Notes: generated by a model from the letters alone, not told the origin. DNA of 64,000 bases from PZPK01 sp965230795 (GCA_965230795.1 OZ246020.1:3162001-3226000), one strand, 5' to 3'. Numbered from the stretch's first letter, positions 17,916-27,082 are shown. Numbers and translations: made by a program.

Positions 17916-18892
17916 CAGAACGAATCTAGCAGGGAGGGATCAACTGTCAAATCCCTGCGCATCCAGCGAACCATGTCGTTGAAGACACGCTTTGCTTGTA
18001 AATCGCGTGTCAGCATGTGATAGCCATCCGGATACAGTACGAAATCCATCGGCACCCCATGCTCCCTCATCGCCATTGCCATTCGGCATGTCGGCTCCCT
18101 GGGAATCACCTCGTCCTTTTCGCCGTATAGAACCAGGCTGGGAAGATCTATTTCCGGCGCTAATGCCAAGGCTTTGTCCATCAAGTTGGTTAAACCATAA
18201 ATCGCATCAATACGCGTCGCTTTGATAACCAGTGGATCACGCCCCATTTGTCGGAGCGCTGCGATATTGTCTGTCGCCTGAATCTCCAGCCCCTCTCCGG
18301 TTGGCTGCCAGAATGGTACTGTGTAAACAGCCAGATTAAGCAGCCACCTCTGATACCAGGGCTGGGTTTCTCTGGCCCAAACCGCTGGTGCCAACAATAT
18401 TCCACCCGATATGTGCTGCTGCCAGAACTCAGATGCAGACGCCAGGGAAGTTAAGATCACCGCAGCCCCCATACTCTCTCCAACCAGATAGATCGGCATG
18501 CCCGGATAACGCACCCTGACTAGCCTGGTCACCAGTTCGAGATCGGACTGAAGGCGGCCCTCACCTGGCCAGAGCCCAACAAATTCGCTGGCGCCGAAGC
18601 CTCGCTGATCATATGCCAGGCAGGCAATGTTCTCTGCGACCAGGTGTTCGCACATGCTTTGGAACGCCAGGCTGTAATCATTGAAACCATGCAGTGCGAT
18701 GACGATGGCAGACGCTTGTCCTGGTGGCCAGAACTGGCGCAAAGGCAAACGATAAGCATCTTCCGCTATGATCGCCGAGTCACCCAATGAGGGTTGGATC
18801 TTCTGATTCGACAGAGGTTGTATTTGGGGGCCACTGCAAGCGGCCAGCAGAATCAGCAGTGAGAGAGAGAAAACAAGACTAAAGCGCCTCAA
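17912..18892 (-). CDS. Alpha/beta-hydrolase lipoprotein (monoacylglycerol lipase/lysophospholipase-like)
   Basis: A serine hydrolase of the Hydrolase_4 group: oxyanion region ALHGFNDY, nucleophile elbow GESMGAA, acid in YGEKDEVIP, and histidine in PDGYHMLTRD. The frame is open back to 19033, but that overlaps recJ heavily. A TTG at 18892 gives a lipoprotein leader with lipobox LLAAC and Cys19, overlapping recJ by only 14 bp, so I chose it. The likely role is hydrolysis of lysophospholipids or monoacylglycerols at the envelope. Substrate is inferred from family only. Confidence 0.82.
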   Translation of the reverse strand: MRRFSLVFSLSLLILLAACSGPQIQPLSNQKIQPSLGDSAIIAEDAYRLPLRQFWPPGQASAIVIALHGFNDYSLAFQSMCEHLVAENIACLAYDQRGFGASEFVGLWPGEGRLQSDLELVTRLVRVRYPGMPIYLVGESMGAAVILTSLASASEFWQQHISGGILLAPAVWARETQPWYQRWLLNLAVYTVPFWQPTGEGLEIQATDNIAALRQMGRDPLVIKATRIDAIYGLTNLMDKALALAPEIDLPSLVLYGEKDEVIPREPTCRMAMAMREHGVPMDFVLYPDGYHMLTRDLQAKRVFNDMVRWMRRDLTVDPSLLDSFC

Positions 18893-20618
18893 TGTGATCC
18901 ACGAGCAATTGCACACTGCGATTCCCTCTGAATTCATTGATATTGGGACGGTAAACCAGACGCACCTGCTCCGGGATAGATTGTCTGACCCAGTCGCTGT
19001 TGAACATAATGGCATCAAACATGCCGGAACCATTTTTCAGGTTCACCACCAATTTGAGATGCCGCTCTTTCAGAACTTTATGCTGAATCACGCGGAACTC
19101 ATCATCAAAAACCGGCTCAGGAAACTGTTGCCCCCAAGGTCCGGCATGATTCAGGCGCTGTACCGATTCCAGGCTCAGATCACTCTCAGCCAATTGCCCA
19201 TCCGTCAGGATGGTCGCATCCAGCGCTGACTCATCGAGTAACTTACGCACCGCTTGGTCAAATGCATCTCTGAATTGGCTCAGACAACCGTATTCCAGAC
19301 TCATGCCCGCCGCCATGGCGTGACCACCGAACTTCTTCAGCAATGAAGGATGTTTCTTCGCAACCCGGTCAAGGGTATCGCGCATGTGCAGACCGGGAAT
19401 TGATCTTGCTGAACCTTTGAGCATCGTGGGTTTGCCATATTCGTCTATCTCTGCCGCTGCAAAGACGATTACAGGACGATGCAGTTTTTCCTTAATGCGT
19501 GATGCCAGAATTCCGATAACCCCCTGATGCCAGTGTTTGTCGTATAAACACAGCCCCCAGGATTCGGTGCTTGAATCCAGCTTCATGTCTTTTAGCTGGA
19601 TTTCCGCATCACGTTTCATATCTGCTTCTATCTTTTTGCGCTCCTGATTCAAAGCATCCAGAGTCCCCGCCAATTCATTGGCAAGCAACAGATCTGGCGC
19701 CAGCAAACATTCAATTCCAACGGACATGTCATCCAATCTGCCAGCTGCATTGAGACGCGGCCCCAGAATGAATCCCAAATCACTGGTAACAATATTGGAC
19801 GGTTTTTTACCCGCGCAGGCCAGCAAGGCATTAATACCCGGACGAGCCTTGCCCGCCCGGATTCGACGCAAGCCCTGCTCAACAAGAATACGATTGTTCT
19901 GATCCAAAGGTACCAGGTCGGCTACCGTACCAAGCGCGACCAAATCCAGATAGTTTCCCATATTGGGTTCCGGCAATGATCGTTCCCGAAACCATCCCAT
20001 CTGTCTCAAACGGGCTCTCAATCCACAAAGGACATAAAAAATAACGCCGACACCGGCTGCATTTTTGCTAGCAAATGCACATCCGGGCTGATTCGGATTG
20101 ACAATGGCGTCGGCCTGGGGAAGCGTATCACCGGGTAAATGATGGTCGGTGACCAATACCCTGATACCCAACCCCTTCGCGGTTTCCACACCTTCAATAC
20201 TGGATATGCCGTTATCAACAGTAATGATTAAATCGGGTTTGTCCTGATATGCCAGCTCGACAATTTCAGGTGTGAGGCCATAGCCGTATTCAAATCTGTT
20301 TGGCACAAGATAGTGGCAGTTCTCAGCACCCATTTCGCGCAATGCGCAAATGGCCAAGGCAGTGCTGGTTGCTCCATCGGCGTCAAAGTCGCCGACAATG
20401 ACAATGTTTTGTTGTTGACGCAGAGCACGCTCAAGTAAATCAATTGCTGCGTTCATGCCTTTTATTTGACTGGTATCCGCTAAACGGGAGAGCACCAAAT
20501 CCAGTTCTGATTCGCTGGACACGCCTCGCGCCAGATAGATGCGTCGCAGAAACTCTGGCAACCCAGCATTTTCTAAACCTGACGCAGGACATGGACGACG
20601 TTGGATTTTTTTCTTCAT
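18879..20618 (-). CDS. recJ: Single-stranded-DNA-specific exonuclease RecJ
   Basis: A 579-residue 5'-3' exonuclease of the DHH superfamily acting in RecFOR recombination and mismatch repair. Visible motifs: GDFDADGATS near residue 76, VTDHHLPG near 155, then the DHHA1 domain with GSARSIPGLHMRD and KFGGHAMAAGMSL. The length fits the family (577 in E. coli). It lies downstream of thrC, separated by about 210 bp that hold a MITE-like element, and overlaps the hydrolase gene behind it. Confidence 0.96.
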   Translation of the reverse strand: MKKKIQRRPCPASGLENAGLPEFLRRIYLARGVSSESELDLVLSRLADTSQIKGMNAAIDLLERALRQQQNIVIVGDFDADGATSTALAICALREMGAENCHYLVPNRFEYGYGLTPEIVELAYQDKPDLIITVDNGISSIEGVETAKGLGIRVLVTDHHLPGDTLPQADAIVNPNQPGCAFASKNAAGVGVIFYVLCGLRARLRQMGWFRERSLPEPNMGNYLDLVALGTVADLVPLDQNNRILVEQGLRRIRAGKARPGINALLACAGKKPSNIVTSDLGFILGPRLNAAGRLDDMSVGIECLLAPDLLLANELAGTLDALNQERKKIEADMKRDAEIQLKDMKLDSSTESWGLCLYDKHWHQGVIGILASRIKEKLHRPVIVFAAAEIDEYGKPTMLKGSARSIPGLHMRDTLDRVAKKHPSLLKKFGGHAMAAGMSLEYGCLSQFRDAFDQAVRKLLDESALDATILTDGQLAESDLSLESVQRLNHAGPWGQQFPEPVFDDEFRVIQHKVLKERHLKLVVNLKNGSGMFDAIMFNSDWVRQSIPEQVRLVYRPNINEFRGNRSVQLLVDHIEAL

Positions 20619-20658
20619 GAATCGAAGAGACGGTTGCTTAAAAGAGGCTAAAAAAAAC

Positions 20659-20817
20659 CGGGCGATCGAGGCTGTGTAAAAACGTTACGAGAGCAGCTTA
20701 GACAAGGCAAAAATTCATGAAAAAGCGCAGTGTATAGGTGATACATGAGCATTTTGAGTGAATTTTTAACGCGGTATAAGCAATCGCAGTAGTTTTTACA
20801 CAGCCTCGATCGCCCGG
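20659..20817 (-). terminator. thrC Rho-independent terminator split by an inserted element
   Basis: If the 135-bp element at 20671-20805 and one copy of the flanking TCGA are removed, the two flanks join into CCGGGCGATCGATCGCCCGG followed, on the minus strand, by eight T residues. That is an 8-bp stem with a TCGA tetraloop plus U-tract, 12 bp after the thrC stop. At present the two arms are held apart but can still pair through the element's own inverted repeats. Whether it still terminates is unknown. Confidence 0.65.
20671..20805. mobile_element. MITE-like non-coding element, 135 bp
   Basis: The element begins GGCTGTGTAAAAAC and ends with the exact reverse complement, giving 14-bp perfect terminal inverted repeats, and is flanked by the direct repeat TCGA (20667-20670 and 20806-20809). 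An inner inverted repeat (AAAATTCA at about 20709 and TGAATTTT at about 20758) gives further secondary structure. No transposase is encoded, so mobilisation would have to be in trans. The flanks are themselves palindromic, extending the perfect pairing to 26 bp. The parent transposon family is not assigned. Confidence 0.7.
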
Positions 20818-20828
20818 CTATTGTCAAA

Positions 20829-22223
20829 TTACTTTCGGCGATGTCCCGCGACAAAGTTCTTAACCGTTGCCAAATCATTTTCGAGAACCTCGTAGCGCTC
20901 TTCACGCTCAAACAGATCCGCCATATGGTGAGGCAATTGTGGCGCCACACCCACACCGGACTTCTCTACCGCTTCGGGGAACTTGACTGGGTGCGCCGTG
21001 CCCAAGGTCACCATGGGTATCTGCGTATCACGACGACACTGGCGCGCTGCCTCCACACCTATCGCCGTATGCGGATCCAACAAATATTCAGTCTGTTCAA
21101 AGACTTCCTTAATCACGGCACAGGTACGTTCATCATCAACCGACCAGCTATCAAAAAGGGCCCGTGCGGCCTTCCATCGATACTCTTCGATGGAACCGGC
21201 TTCGGTTTTCCACTTATCCATTAGCTCCGCCAAGGCATTTCCGTCGCGGCCATAAAGATCAAACAACAGTCGCTCAAAGTTGCTGGAAACCATGATATCC
21301 ATACTTGGAGACAACGTGTGATGCAGCGACTCTAACTGGTAATGATTGCGACTGATAAAACGATGCAAAATATCATTACGGTTTGTGGCAACCACCAACT
21401 GATTGATTGGCAATCCCATATTACGCGCCAGATAACCAGCGAAAATATCCCCGAAATTACCTGTCGGCACCGAAAAAGACAGACTACGGTGAGGTCCACC
21501 CAGTGCTAGCGAAGCGCTGAAGTAATAAACGATCTGAGCCATGATTCTTGCCCAGTTGATGGAATTCACAGCAACCAGGCGGGTACCTTCCAGAAAGGAC
21601 TGGTTGCTAAAGCTCTCCTTCACCATACGCTGGCAATCGTCAAAATTACCTTCTACCGCGATGTTGAAAACGTTATCACCAAGCACTGTTGTCATCTGCT
21701 TGCGCTGAACATCCGATACTCGGTTGTGCGGATGAAGGATAAATATATCCACGTTATCGCAATGACGGCAGCCTTCAATGGCCGCCGAACCGGTATCACC
21801 TGAGGTTGCCCCCATAATCACCACACGCTCGTCGCGTCGCTTGAGTACAAAATCAAGTAAACGACCCAATAGCTGCAACGCGAAATCCTTGAATGCGAGT
21901 GTTGGACCACGAAACAGTTCCATCACCCATTCATTGGAATCGATCTGCACCATGGGAGCGACCGCCGTGTGGTCGAAGCCCTGATAGGTGTCCTCGACCA
22001 TTTGACGAAAGTCATCGGCTGGGATACAGCTCTCCACAAATGGAAACATGATGTTGAAAGCCAGCTCTGAGTAGGGCTTTCCCGCCCAGGAAGCAATCTC
22101 TTCCAACGTGAACTTCGGCAGGGTTTCTGGCACGTATAGGCCGCCATCCGGCGCCAAACCGGTCAGTAGCACATCTTCAAATTCTAGAGCGGGCGCATTT
22201 CCGCGCGTACTTATATATTTCAC
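20829..22223 (-). CDS. thrC: Threonine synthase
   Basis: A 464-residue PLP enzyme converting O-phosphohomoserine to threonine. The opening MKYISTRGNAP and the PLP-lysine motif GPTLAFKDFALQ (Lys112) are diagnostic; MGATSGDTGSAAIEG binds the phosphate of the cofactor. The gene follows hom by 45 bp on the same strand, forming a hom-thrC operon. The terminator just downstream is interrupted by a small mobile element. Confidence 0.97.
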   Translation of the reverse strand: MKYISTRGNAPALEFEDVLLTGLAPDGGLYVPETLPKFTLEEIASWAGKPYSELAFNIMFPFVESCIPADDFRQMVEDTYQGFDHTAVAPMVQIDSNEWVMELFRGPTLAFKDFALQLLGRLLDFVLKRRDERVVIMGATSGDTGSAAIEGCRHCDNVDIFILHPHNRVSDVQRKQMTTVLGDNVFNIAVEGNFDDCQRMVKESFSNQSFLEGTRLVAVNSINWARIMAQIVYYFSASLALGGPHRSLSFSVPTGNFGDIFAGYLARNMGLPINQLVVATNRNDILHRFISRNHYQLESLHHTLSPSMDIMVSSNFERLLFDLYGRDGNALAELMDKWKTEAGSIEEYRWKAARALFDSWSVDDERTCAVIKEVFEQTEYLLDPHTAIGVEAARQCRRDTQIPMVTLGTAHPVKFPEAVEKSGVGVAPQLPHHMADLFEREERYEVLENDLATVKNFVAGHRRK

Positions 22224-22268
22224 TTGTGTCGTTCCAACAATGTTTGCGTTTGAGCGGTATCTTAAAGT

Positions 22269-23573
22269 CTAGGCAAAGTGTTCAACACGGATACGTACAA
22301 CATGACCGGCAATGGTATCCAGGTCCTCGATTTGACGTATCGCTTCATCAATCTGCGACTCCTTGACTTCATGAGTCAGCATTACCAAGGGAATTGCATC
22401 GCCAATTCGGTCCGTCTCCTTTTGCATGACCGATTCAATATTAATGCCCAGATCACTCATAATCGATGCCACTTTGGCCAGTACACCGGGATGATCTTCA
22501 GCCGTCATTCTGAGATAGTAGGCTGACTTGATATCATTAATGGATAGCACGGGCAGATCCGACATCTTCTCTGGTGCAAATCCAAGATATGGCACATCCA
22601 CTCCACTACCGGATCTAGCTGCTCTGGCAACATCCACGAGATCTGCAATCACCGCAGAAGCCGTCGCTTCCGAGCCTGCACCAGCACCGTAATACAATGT
22701 CTGTCCTACAGCATCTCCATCGACCAACACCGAATTCATGACACCATCCACTTTGGCAAGCAGCAGGTCTTTGGGAATCAGCGTTGGGTGAACGCGAAGT
22801 TCGATTCCTTCTTCATGCTGCCGACAAATACCCAGATGCTTGATTCGGTAGCCCAGCTCATCCGCATTTTCGACGTCTTCTGTTGATAACTTGCTGATCC
22901 CTTCTGTGTAGGCTTTCTCGAATTGAAGCGGCACACCAAAGGCTGCAGATGCGAGGATGGTCAGTTTATGGGCAGCATCAATTCCCTCCACGTCGAAAGT
23001 TGGGTCAGCTTCTGCATATCCCAAGGCCTGTGCCTCAGCCAGAACTTCATCAAACTCTCGGCCTGCCTGTTTCATTTCAGTCAAAATAAAGTTGCCAGTG
23101 CCATTAATGATTCCGGCGAGCCAATTGATCTTGTTAGCAGCGAGACCTTCGCGGAGGGCTTTGATAATCGGTATACCGCCGGCAACCCCCGCTTCATAGG
23201 CGACAATAACCTTATGTTTGGCTGCCAACTCAAAAATCTCGTTGCCATGCTCTGCAATCAGGGCTTTGTTTGCCGTAACGACATGCTTTCCCTGGCGAAT
23301 CGCTGCACAAACGATCTCTTTAGCCAGTTCGTACCCACCAATGAGCTCAGCCACCACATCCACATTGGGATCATTGACCACATCCATCAAGTCGGTCGTA
23401 AACGTGATTCCCGTCAGATCGCAGTTATCTTTCAATTTTCGAGAAGCAACCCGCGTCACCTTGATATCGCAACACGCTCTTGCGGATATTTCCTCTGCGT
23501 TTCTCTGCAATACGTTGATCACGCCACTGGCGACCGTACCTAAACCACAAATTCCGACCTTGAGGGATTCCAA
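22269..23573 (-). CDS. hom: Homoserine dehydrogenase
   Basis: Reduces aspartate semialdehyde to homoserine for threonine and methionine synthesis. NAD(P)-binding GICGLGTVASG lies at the N terminus, the catalytic domain holds GIINGTGNFIL and AYAEADPTFDVEG-type motifs, and an ACT regulatory domain occupies the last 80 residues. The frame is open to 23702, but the first 43 codons do not resemble the family. A TTG at 23573 (434 residues) has AGAGGT about eight bases upstream and begins MESLKVGICGLG, so I take it as the start. It is monofunctional; the aspartokinase lysC is encoded separately at 53.9 kb. Confidence 0.95.
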   Translation of the reverse strand: MESLKVGICGLGTVASGVINVLQRNAEEISARACCDIKVTRVASRKLKDNCDLTGITFTTDLMDVVNDPNVDVVAELIGGYELAKEIVCAAIRQGKHVVTANKALIAEHGNEIFELAAKHKVIVAYEAGVAGGIPIIKALREGLAANKINWLAGIINGTGNFILTEMKQAGREFDEVLAEAQALGYAEADPTFDVEGIDAAHKLTILASAAFGVPLQFEKAYTEGISKLSTEDVENADELGYRIKHLGICRQHEEGIELRVHPTLIPKDLLLAKVDGVMNSVLVDGDAVGQTLYYGAGAGSEATASAVIADLVDVARAARSGSGVDVPYLGFAPEKMSDLPVLSINDIKSAYYLRMTAEDHPGVLAKVASIMSDLGINIESVMQKETDRIGDAIPLVMLTHEVKESQIDEAIRQIEDLDTIAGHVVRIRVEHFA

Positions 23574-23687
23574 CTCTGATACCTCTTGTTTAATGCTTTG
23601 ATAATGGGAACATACCCTGTTCGCACCTCTGCAACGCCTTAACAACCAGTTAAATGCGTACCCACCACTTATCCGTAAGGGGCGCAT

Positions 23688-23693
23688 AGTATA
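23688..23693 (-). promoter_or_regulatory. Candidate -10 element for hom-thrC
   Basis: On the minus strand TATACT lies about 115 bp before the chosen hom start. The -35 region is only a T-rich stretch. If used, it gives a leader of roughly 105 nt with no threonine- or isoleucine-rich leader peptide that I can see. Confidence 0.3.
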
Positions 23694-23826
23694 CCTGTTC
23701 AAAAAATAAAAAAAATCGATTCATCACCGCTTTCGACACCCTGCTTTCAGTGTTATCTTGCGCTTAAAAAATCAGGAAGATTTTCCACTTCCTCAGAACA
23801 ATCAACCACAAGGGAATTTATCGCTC

Positions 23827-24036
23827 GTGCATACCATTCGAATCTGCATATTACTTGCGACAGGATTATTAGTGGCTTCCTGTGGCGGCCCATTCAGTGA
23901 TTACGACAATAGAAGCTTGAGCGAGGAATACCGGAAGTGTGACTTTAACCGACTGACAGCGGCAGGTGCGCAGAGGTGCACAAATATCAAAAAGGAGTGT
24001 GAGAAGCGAAAACAGGAAAGTGGCTTTAGATGTTAG
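23827..24036 (+). CDS. Small cysteine-rich lipoprotein, unknown function
   Basis: A 69-residue protein if translation starts at GTG 23827, which follows an AAGGGA ribosome site and gives a leader ending in lipobox VASC. The frame is open back to TTG 23758, but that would bury the leader inside the protein. The mature part is only about 50 residues and has five cysteines after the lipidated one excluded (CDF, RC, EC, and a terminal C among charged residues), so periplasmic disulfides are likely. dsbC, a disulfide isomerase, is the convergent neighbour. I do not recognise a family. Confidence 0.55.
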   Translation: MHTIRICILLATGLLVASCGGPFSDYDNRSLSEEYRKCDFNRLTAAGAQRCTNIKKECEKRKQESGFRC

Positions 24037-24090
24037 GGGCGGTCACCCACCCCAAAAACTTTGAAAACGGCTGGGAACTTACTCTGAGCG

Positions 24091-24813
24091 TTAAAGCAGA
24101 CCCAAACCCTGCGCAAGTTTGTCAGCCGGGATATAGCCTGGCACCAATGTGCCATCCTCGAGCAAAATCGCTGGTGTACCTGTCACGCCAAGACCTTGAC
24201 CAAGCTCGTACTGAAAAGCCACAGGATTGTCACAGGTTTTGTCAGGGATAGACTTGCCGGCCTTAGCGTCCGTTAAAGCCTGAAGGGGGTCTTCCGAACA
24301 AAAGGCCGACACGATTTTGTTGTAAGATTCACTACCCACTCCGGCACGAGGAAAAGCAAGATAGCTTACCTCTATGCCATATTCATTCATTTTTGGCACT
24401 TCACGGTGTAGTTTTCGACAGTAGCCACAATCGATATCGGTAAATACCGTAATACTGGCTTTGGTCTCTCCTTTCGCCGGAAAAACGATTTTCTCATCTG
24501 CTTTTATTTTGGCTACCTCAGCGATACGTTTTTGGTTACGTCGCTCTTCAGTCAGGTTAACCAGTTTACCGCCCAAGGTGCTGTACATTTCACCAGAAAC
24601 AAAATGTTTGCCATCCGCTGTAACAAACAGCGGTTGTCCGTTGTTTGAATCCACCCGGAACAGTCCTTCAATTTCACTTTTCTCTATAGCATGAATTTTC
24701 AGGGTAGGCAGAGCTTTGGCAAGCTCATTTTGGATCTCGTCTTCACCCGCATGAACCGTCGCAACCAGCATTGCTAACCCGCACACTCTTACCATCAATC
24801 GCCTAAAACTCAT
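24091..24813 (-). CDS. dsbC: Thiol:disulfide interchange protein DsbC
   Basis: A 240-residue periplasmic disulfide isomerase. Signal peptide to about residue 22 (VHA/GED), an N-terminal dimerisation domain (about 25-85), then a thioredoxin fold with active site CGYC (129-132) and cis-proline loop VTGTPAI. The second cysteine pair typical of DsbC (FCSED ... TCDNP) is present. Its genomic position next to xerD matches many gammaproteobacteria, where dsbC follows xerD. Confidence 0.95.
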   Translation of the reverse strand: MSFRRLMVRVCGLAMLVATVHAGEDEIQNELAKALPTLKIHAIEKSEIEGLFRVDSNNGQPLFVTADGKHFVSGEMYSTLGGKLVNLTEERRNQKRIAEVAKIKADEKIVFPAKGETKASITVFTDIDCGYCRKLHREVPKMNEYGIEVSYLAFPRAGVGSESYNKIVSAFCSEDPLQALTDAKAGKSIPDKTCDNPVAFQYELGQGLGVTGTPAILLEDGTLVPGYIPADKLAQGLGLL

Positions 24814-24954
24814 TCGCCTTGCTCTCCAGGAATCAATAATGATATGCGCCCTTGTTACAGAGTTCGCATTTAACAGAGTTCGACACGCTAACCCCAGAAA
24901 AGTTCAATAGCAAGCCTACAGAGGTTACCGTTTGCTGAACATCACATGAGATGG

Positions 24955-25854
24955 CTATGAACGAGGATGATGCTGCTGATGAATCGTCTGCAAACGATAT
25001 TGAGCGATATGAGTATAGATCTGCGTTGTCGACAAACTGCTGTGACCGAGAAGTAACTGTACAACTCTTAGATCAGCACCGTGATTGATTAAATGTGTTG
25101 CAAAGGCGTGCCTGAGGCTATGCGGTGAAATGTCTCCCGAAATCCCTGCGAGCGATGCGTACTTTTTAATCCTGTGCCAAAAGGTCTGTCGGGTCATCTC
25201 ACGCCCTCGTCGACTGGGAAAAAACACATCATTCATCGATCCGACAAGCAATTGAGGCCGGGAGTCGTTGATGTAACGCTGGATCCACTCCAAGGTATGC
25301 TCACCCAGAGGCACTATACGCTCCTTGCTCCCCTTTCCACTCAATCGTACTAGCCCCTGCTCCAGATTAACCTGCTCAAGCCTCAGGGACACCAACTCGG
25401 ACACCCTCAGCCCCGAACCATACATGATCTCAAGCATTGCCCTATCTCGAAGACCAAGGACATCTGACAAATCCGGAGCTCTGAGCAGCAGCTCGACATC
25501 TTGCTCTGAGAGAGCAGATGGCAACAGCCTTGGCTGACGAGGATTATCAATATTCAGCGTTGGATCAGTGACTATTAGCTTCTCACGAAGCAGATATCGA
25601 TAAAAACGACGCAAACTGGAAAGACTGCGGGCGGTAGAGCGGGCTTTCACCCCTTTACTTAGTCTATAAGACAAGTAAGCAAGAATATGCTCAGAACCCA
25701 CTTCAAAAAAAGAGATATGGAAAGCTGGAGCAAGCCAGCGATTGAATTGGACAAGATCTTGGCGGTACGCAGAAAGAGTGTGATCACCCAAACCGTTTTC
25801 CAGCCAAAGCGCATCGATAAAATTTTCTAGTGCTTGCTCAGGTAAAACGGACAT
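24955..25854 (-). CDS. xerD: Site-specific tyrosine recombinase XerD
   Basis: A 299-residue chromosome-dimer resolvase acting at dif with XerC. The N-terminal SAM-like core-binding domain covers about 1-90. The catalytic domain has the Arg in YGSGLRVSEL, the HSLRHAFATHL box, LLGHSSLSTTQIYTHI with the second His, and the nucleophilic Tyr in that last motif. The ATG at 25854 (MSVLPEQ) is preferred to 25896, because the longer frame would begin inside the rplS terminator hairpin. dsbC lies 141 bp downstream. Confidence 0.95.
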   Translation of the reverse strand: MSVLPEQALENFIDALWLENGLGDHTLSAYRQDLVQFNRWLAPAFHISFFEVGSEHILAYLSYRLSKGVKARSTARSLSSLRRFYRYLLREKLIVTDPTLNIDNPRQPRLLPSALSEQDVELLLRAPDLSDVLGLRDRAMLEIMYGSGLRVSELVSLRLEQVNLEQGLVRLSGKGSKERIVPLGEHTLEWIQRYINDSRPQLLVGSMNDVFFPSRRGREMTRQTFWHRIKKYASLAGISGDISPHSLRHAFATHLINHGADLRVVQLLLGHSSLSTTQIYTHIAQYRLQTIHQQHHPRS

Positions 25855-25871
25855 TTTGCTGGACCTAAACG

Positions 25872-25909
25872 AAAAAAAGCAGGTTATGCATACCATAACC
25901 TGCTTTTTT
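25872..25909 (-). terminator. Rho-independent terminator after rplS
   Basis: A perfect hairpin with GCAGGTTATG pairing with CATAACCTGC around a 5-nt loop, flanked by A-tracts and T-tracts on both strands. On the minus strand the stem is followed by seven T residues. It lies 20 bp after the rplS stop and ends the rpsP-rimM-trmD-rplS operon before xerD. Confidence 0.9.
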
Positions 25910-25928
25910 ACACCTACTGAAACTTTGC

Positions 25929-26285
25929 TTAGTTCAGCTTCTCTTTGATTCGTGCTGCTTTACCACTGAGATCACGCAGGTAGTAAAGTTTAGCCTGCCT
26001 TACATCACCACGACGTTTGACCGAAATACTGTCAATCAATTTGCTGAAAGTCTGAAAGGTACGCTCAACGCCGACACCGTAAGAAATCTTACGCACTGTG
26101 AAAGATGAGTTCAAACCACGATTTCGCTTTGCAATCACAACACCTTCGTATGCCTGCAAACGCTCTCGGTTTCCTTCTTTAACCTTTACCTGTACAACTA
26201 CAGTGTCGCCGGGGCCGAACTCAGGCACTTCCGTAGTCATTTGCTCAGCTTCCAAAGCGCTGATGATGTTGTTCTTGCTGCTCAT
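25929..26285 (-). CDS. rplS: 50S ribosomal protein L19
   Basis: A 118-residue basic protein of the large subunit at the 30S interface. The signature PGDTVVVQVKVKEGNRERLQ, then FTVRKISYGVGVERTF and RRGDVRQAKLYYLRD, are diagnostic. It is the last gene of the rpsP-rimM-trmD-rplS operon, and a strong terminator follows. Confidence 0.97.
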   Translation of the reverse strand: MSSKNNIISALEAEQMTTEVPEFGPGDTVVVQVKVKEGNRERLQAYEGVVIAKRNRGLNSSFTVRKISYGVGVERTFQTFSKLIDSISVKRRGDVRQAKLYYLRDLSGKAARIKEKLN

Positions 26286-26325
26286 GTTACACTCCCAAAA
26301 AATGACAAGTCAGGTTATCTCAACC

Positions 26326-27072
26326 TTACCCACCTACTTTACATTCACCAATAAACTCTTCGAGAAGAACCGTCTGTTCTTCATCTAGATTCAACTTTTC
26401 CAACAAATCCGGTCGTCGCAGCCAGGTTCGTCCTAAAGACTGCTTCAAACGCCATCGACGTATTTTTTTATGATCCCCGGAAAGCAATACTTCTGGTACC
26501 CGTTCTCCGCCAATTAGTTCTGGACGCGTATAGTGAGGACAATCCAGCAACCCGTTAGCAAAAGAATCTTGCTCCGCAGATTCACTATGTCCCAGCACGC
26601 CTGGCTCGAATCTGGACACCACGTCTATAACAACCTGGGCGGCCAACTCTCCACCAGTCAGCACGTAGTCACCGATGGATAACTCCTCGTCAACTTCGGA
26701 CTGAATCAATCTTTCGTCTATCCCTTCGTAGCGACCGGCGAGCAATATTAGCTTACCCGCTTCCGCCAACTCCGCTACTTTGTCGTGGTTTAGCAATTTG
26801 CCTTGCGGACTGAGATAAACGACTTTTGCGTCATTTCCCGCAGCTTTTTTTGCTGCTGCTATCGCCTGCTTAAGAGGCCCAACCTTCATTAGCATCCCGG
26901 GCCCACCGCCGTAGGGTCGATCATCGACCGTGCGATGCCGATCATAGGCAAAGTCCCGTGGATTCCAACACTCTATACCAACGAGACCTTTTTCCACTGC
27001 TTTCCCCAACACACCCGGCAGATGGTCCGCGGAAAACATTTCGGGAAACAGACTTATGATGCCGAACCACAT
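26326..27072 (-). CDS. trmD: tRNA (guanine(37)-N1)-methyltransferase TrmD
   Basis: A 248-residue knotted SPOUT methyltransferase that makes m1G37 in tRNAs reading CNN codons and prevents +1 frameshifting. Motifs: MWFGIISLFPEMF at the start, PYGGGPGMLMKVGP, LLAGRYEGIDERL and IGDYVLTGGELAA around the SAM knot. The ATG at 27072 matches the family start; the frame running to 27132 would overlap rimM. It lies between rimM and rplS. Confidence 0.96.
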   Translation of the reverse strand: MWFGIISLFPEMFSADHLPGVLGKAVEKGLVGIECWNPRDFAYDRHRTVDDRPYGGGPGMLMKVGPLKQAIAAAKKAAGNDAKVVYLSPQGKLLNHDKVAELAEAGKLILLAGRYEGIDERLIQSEVDEELSIGDYVLTGGELAAQVVIDVVSRFEPGVLGHSESAEQDSFANGLLDCPHYTRPELIGGERVPEVLLSGDHKKIRRWRLKQSLGRTWLRRPDLLEKLNLDEEQTVLLEEFIGECKVGG

Positions 27073-27082
27073 AACGGAACCA

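Noticed and set aside
20648..20956. A 102-codon minus-strand frame crossing the thrC end and the MITE
   Set aside because: It results from chance reading through the non-coding element and an alternative frame of thrC; no start signal.
22923..23543. A 206-codon open frame on the plus strand
   Set aside because: It is antisense to hom, and the hom frame carries all the conserved motifs.
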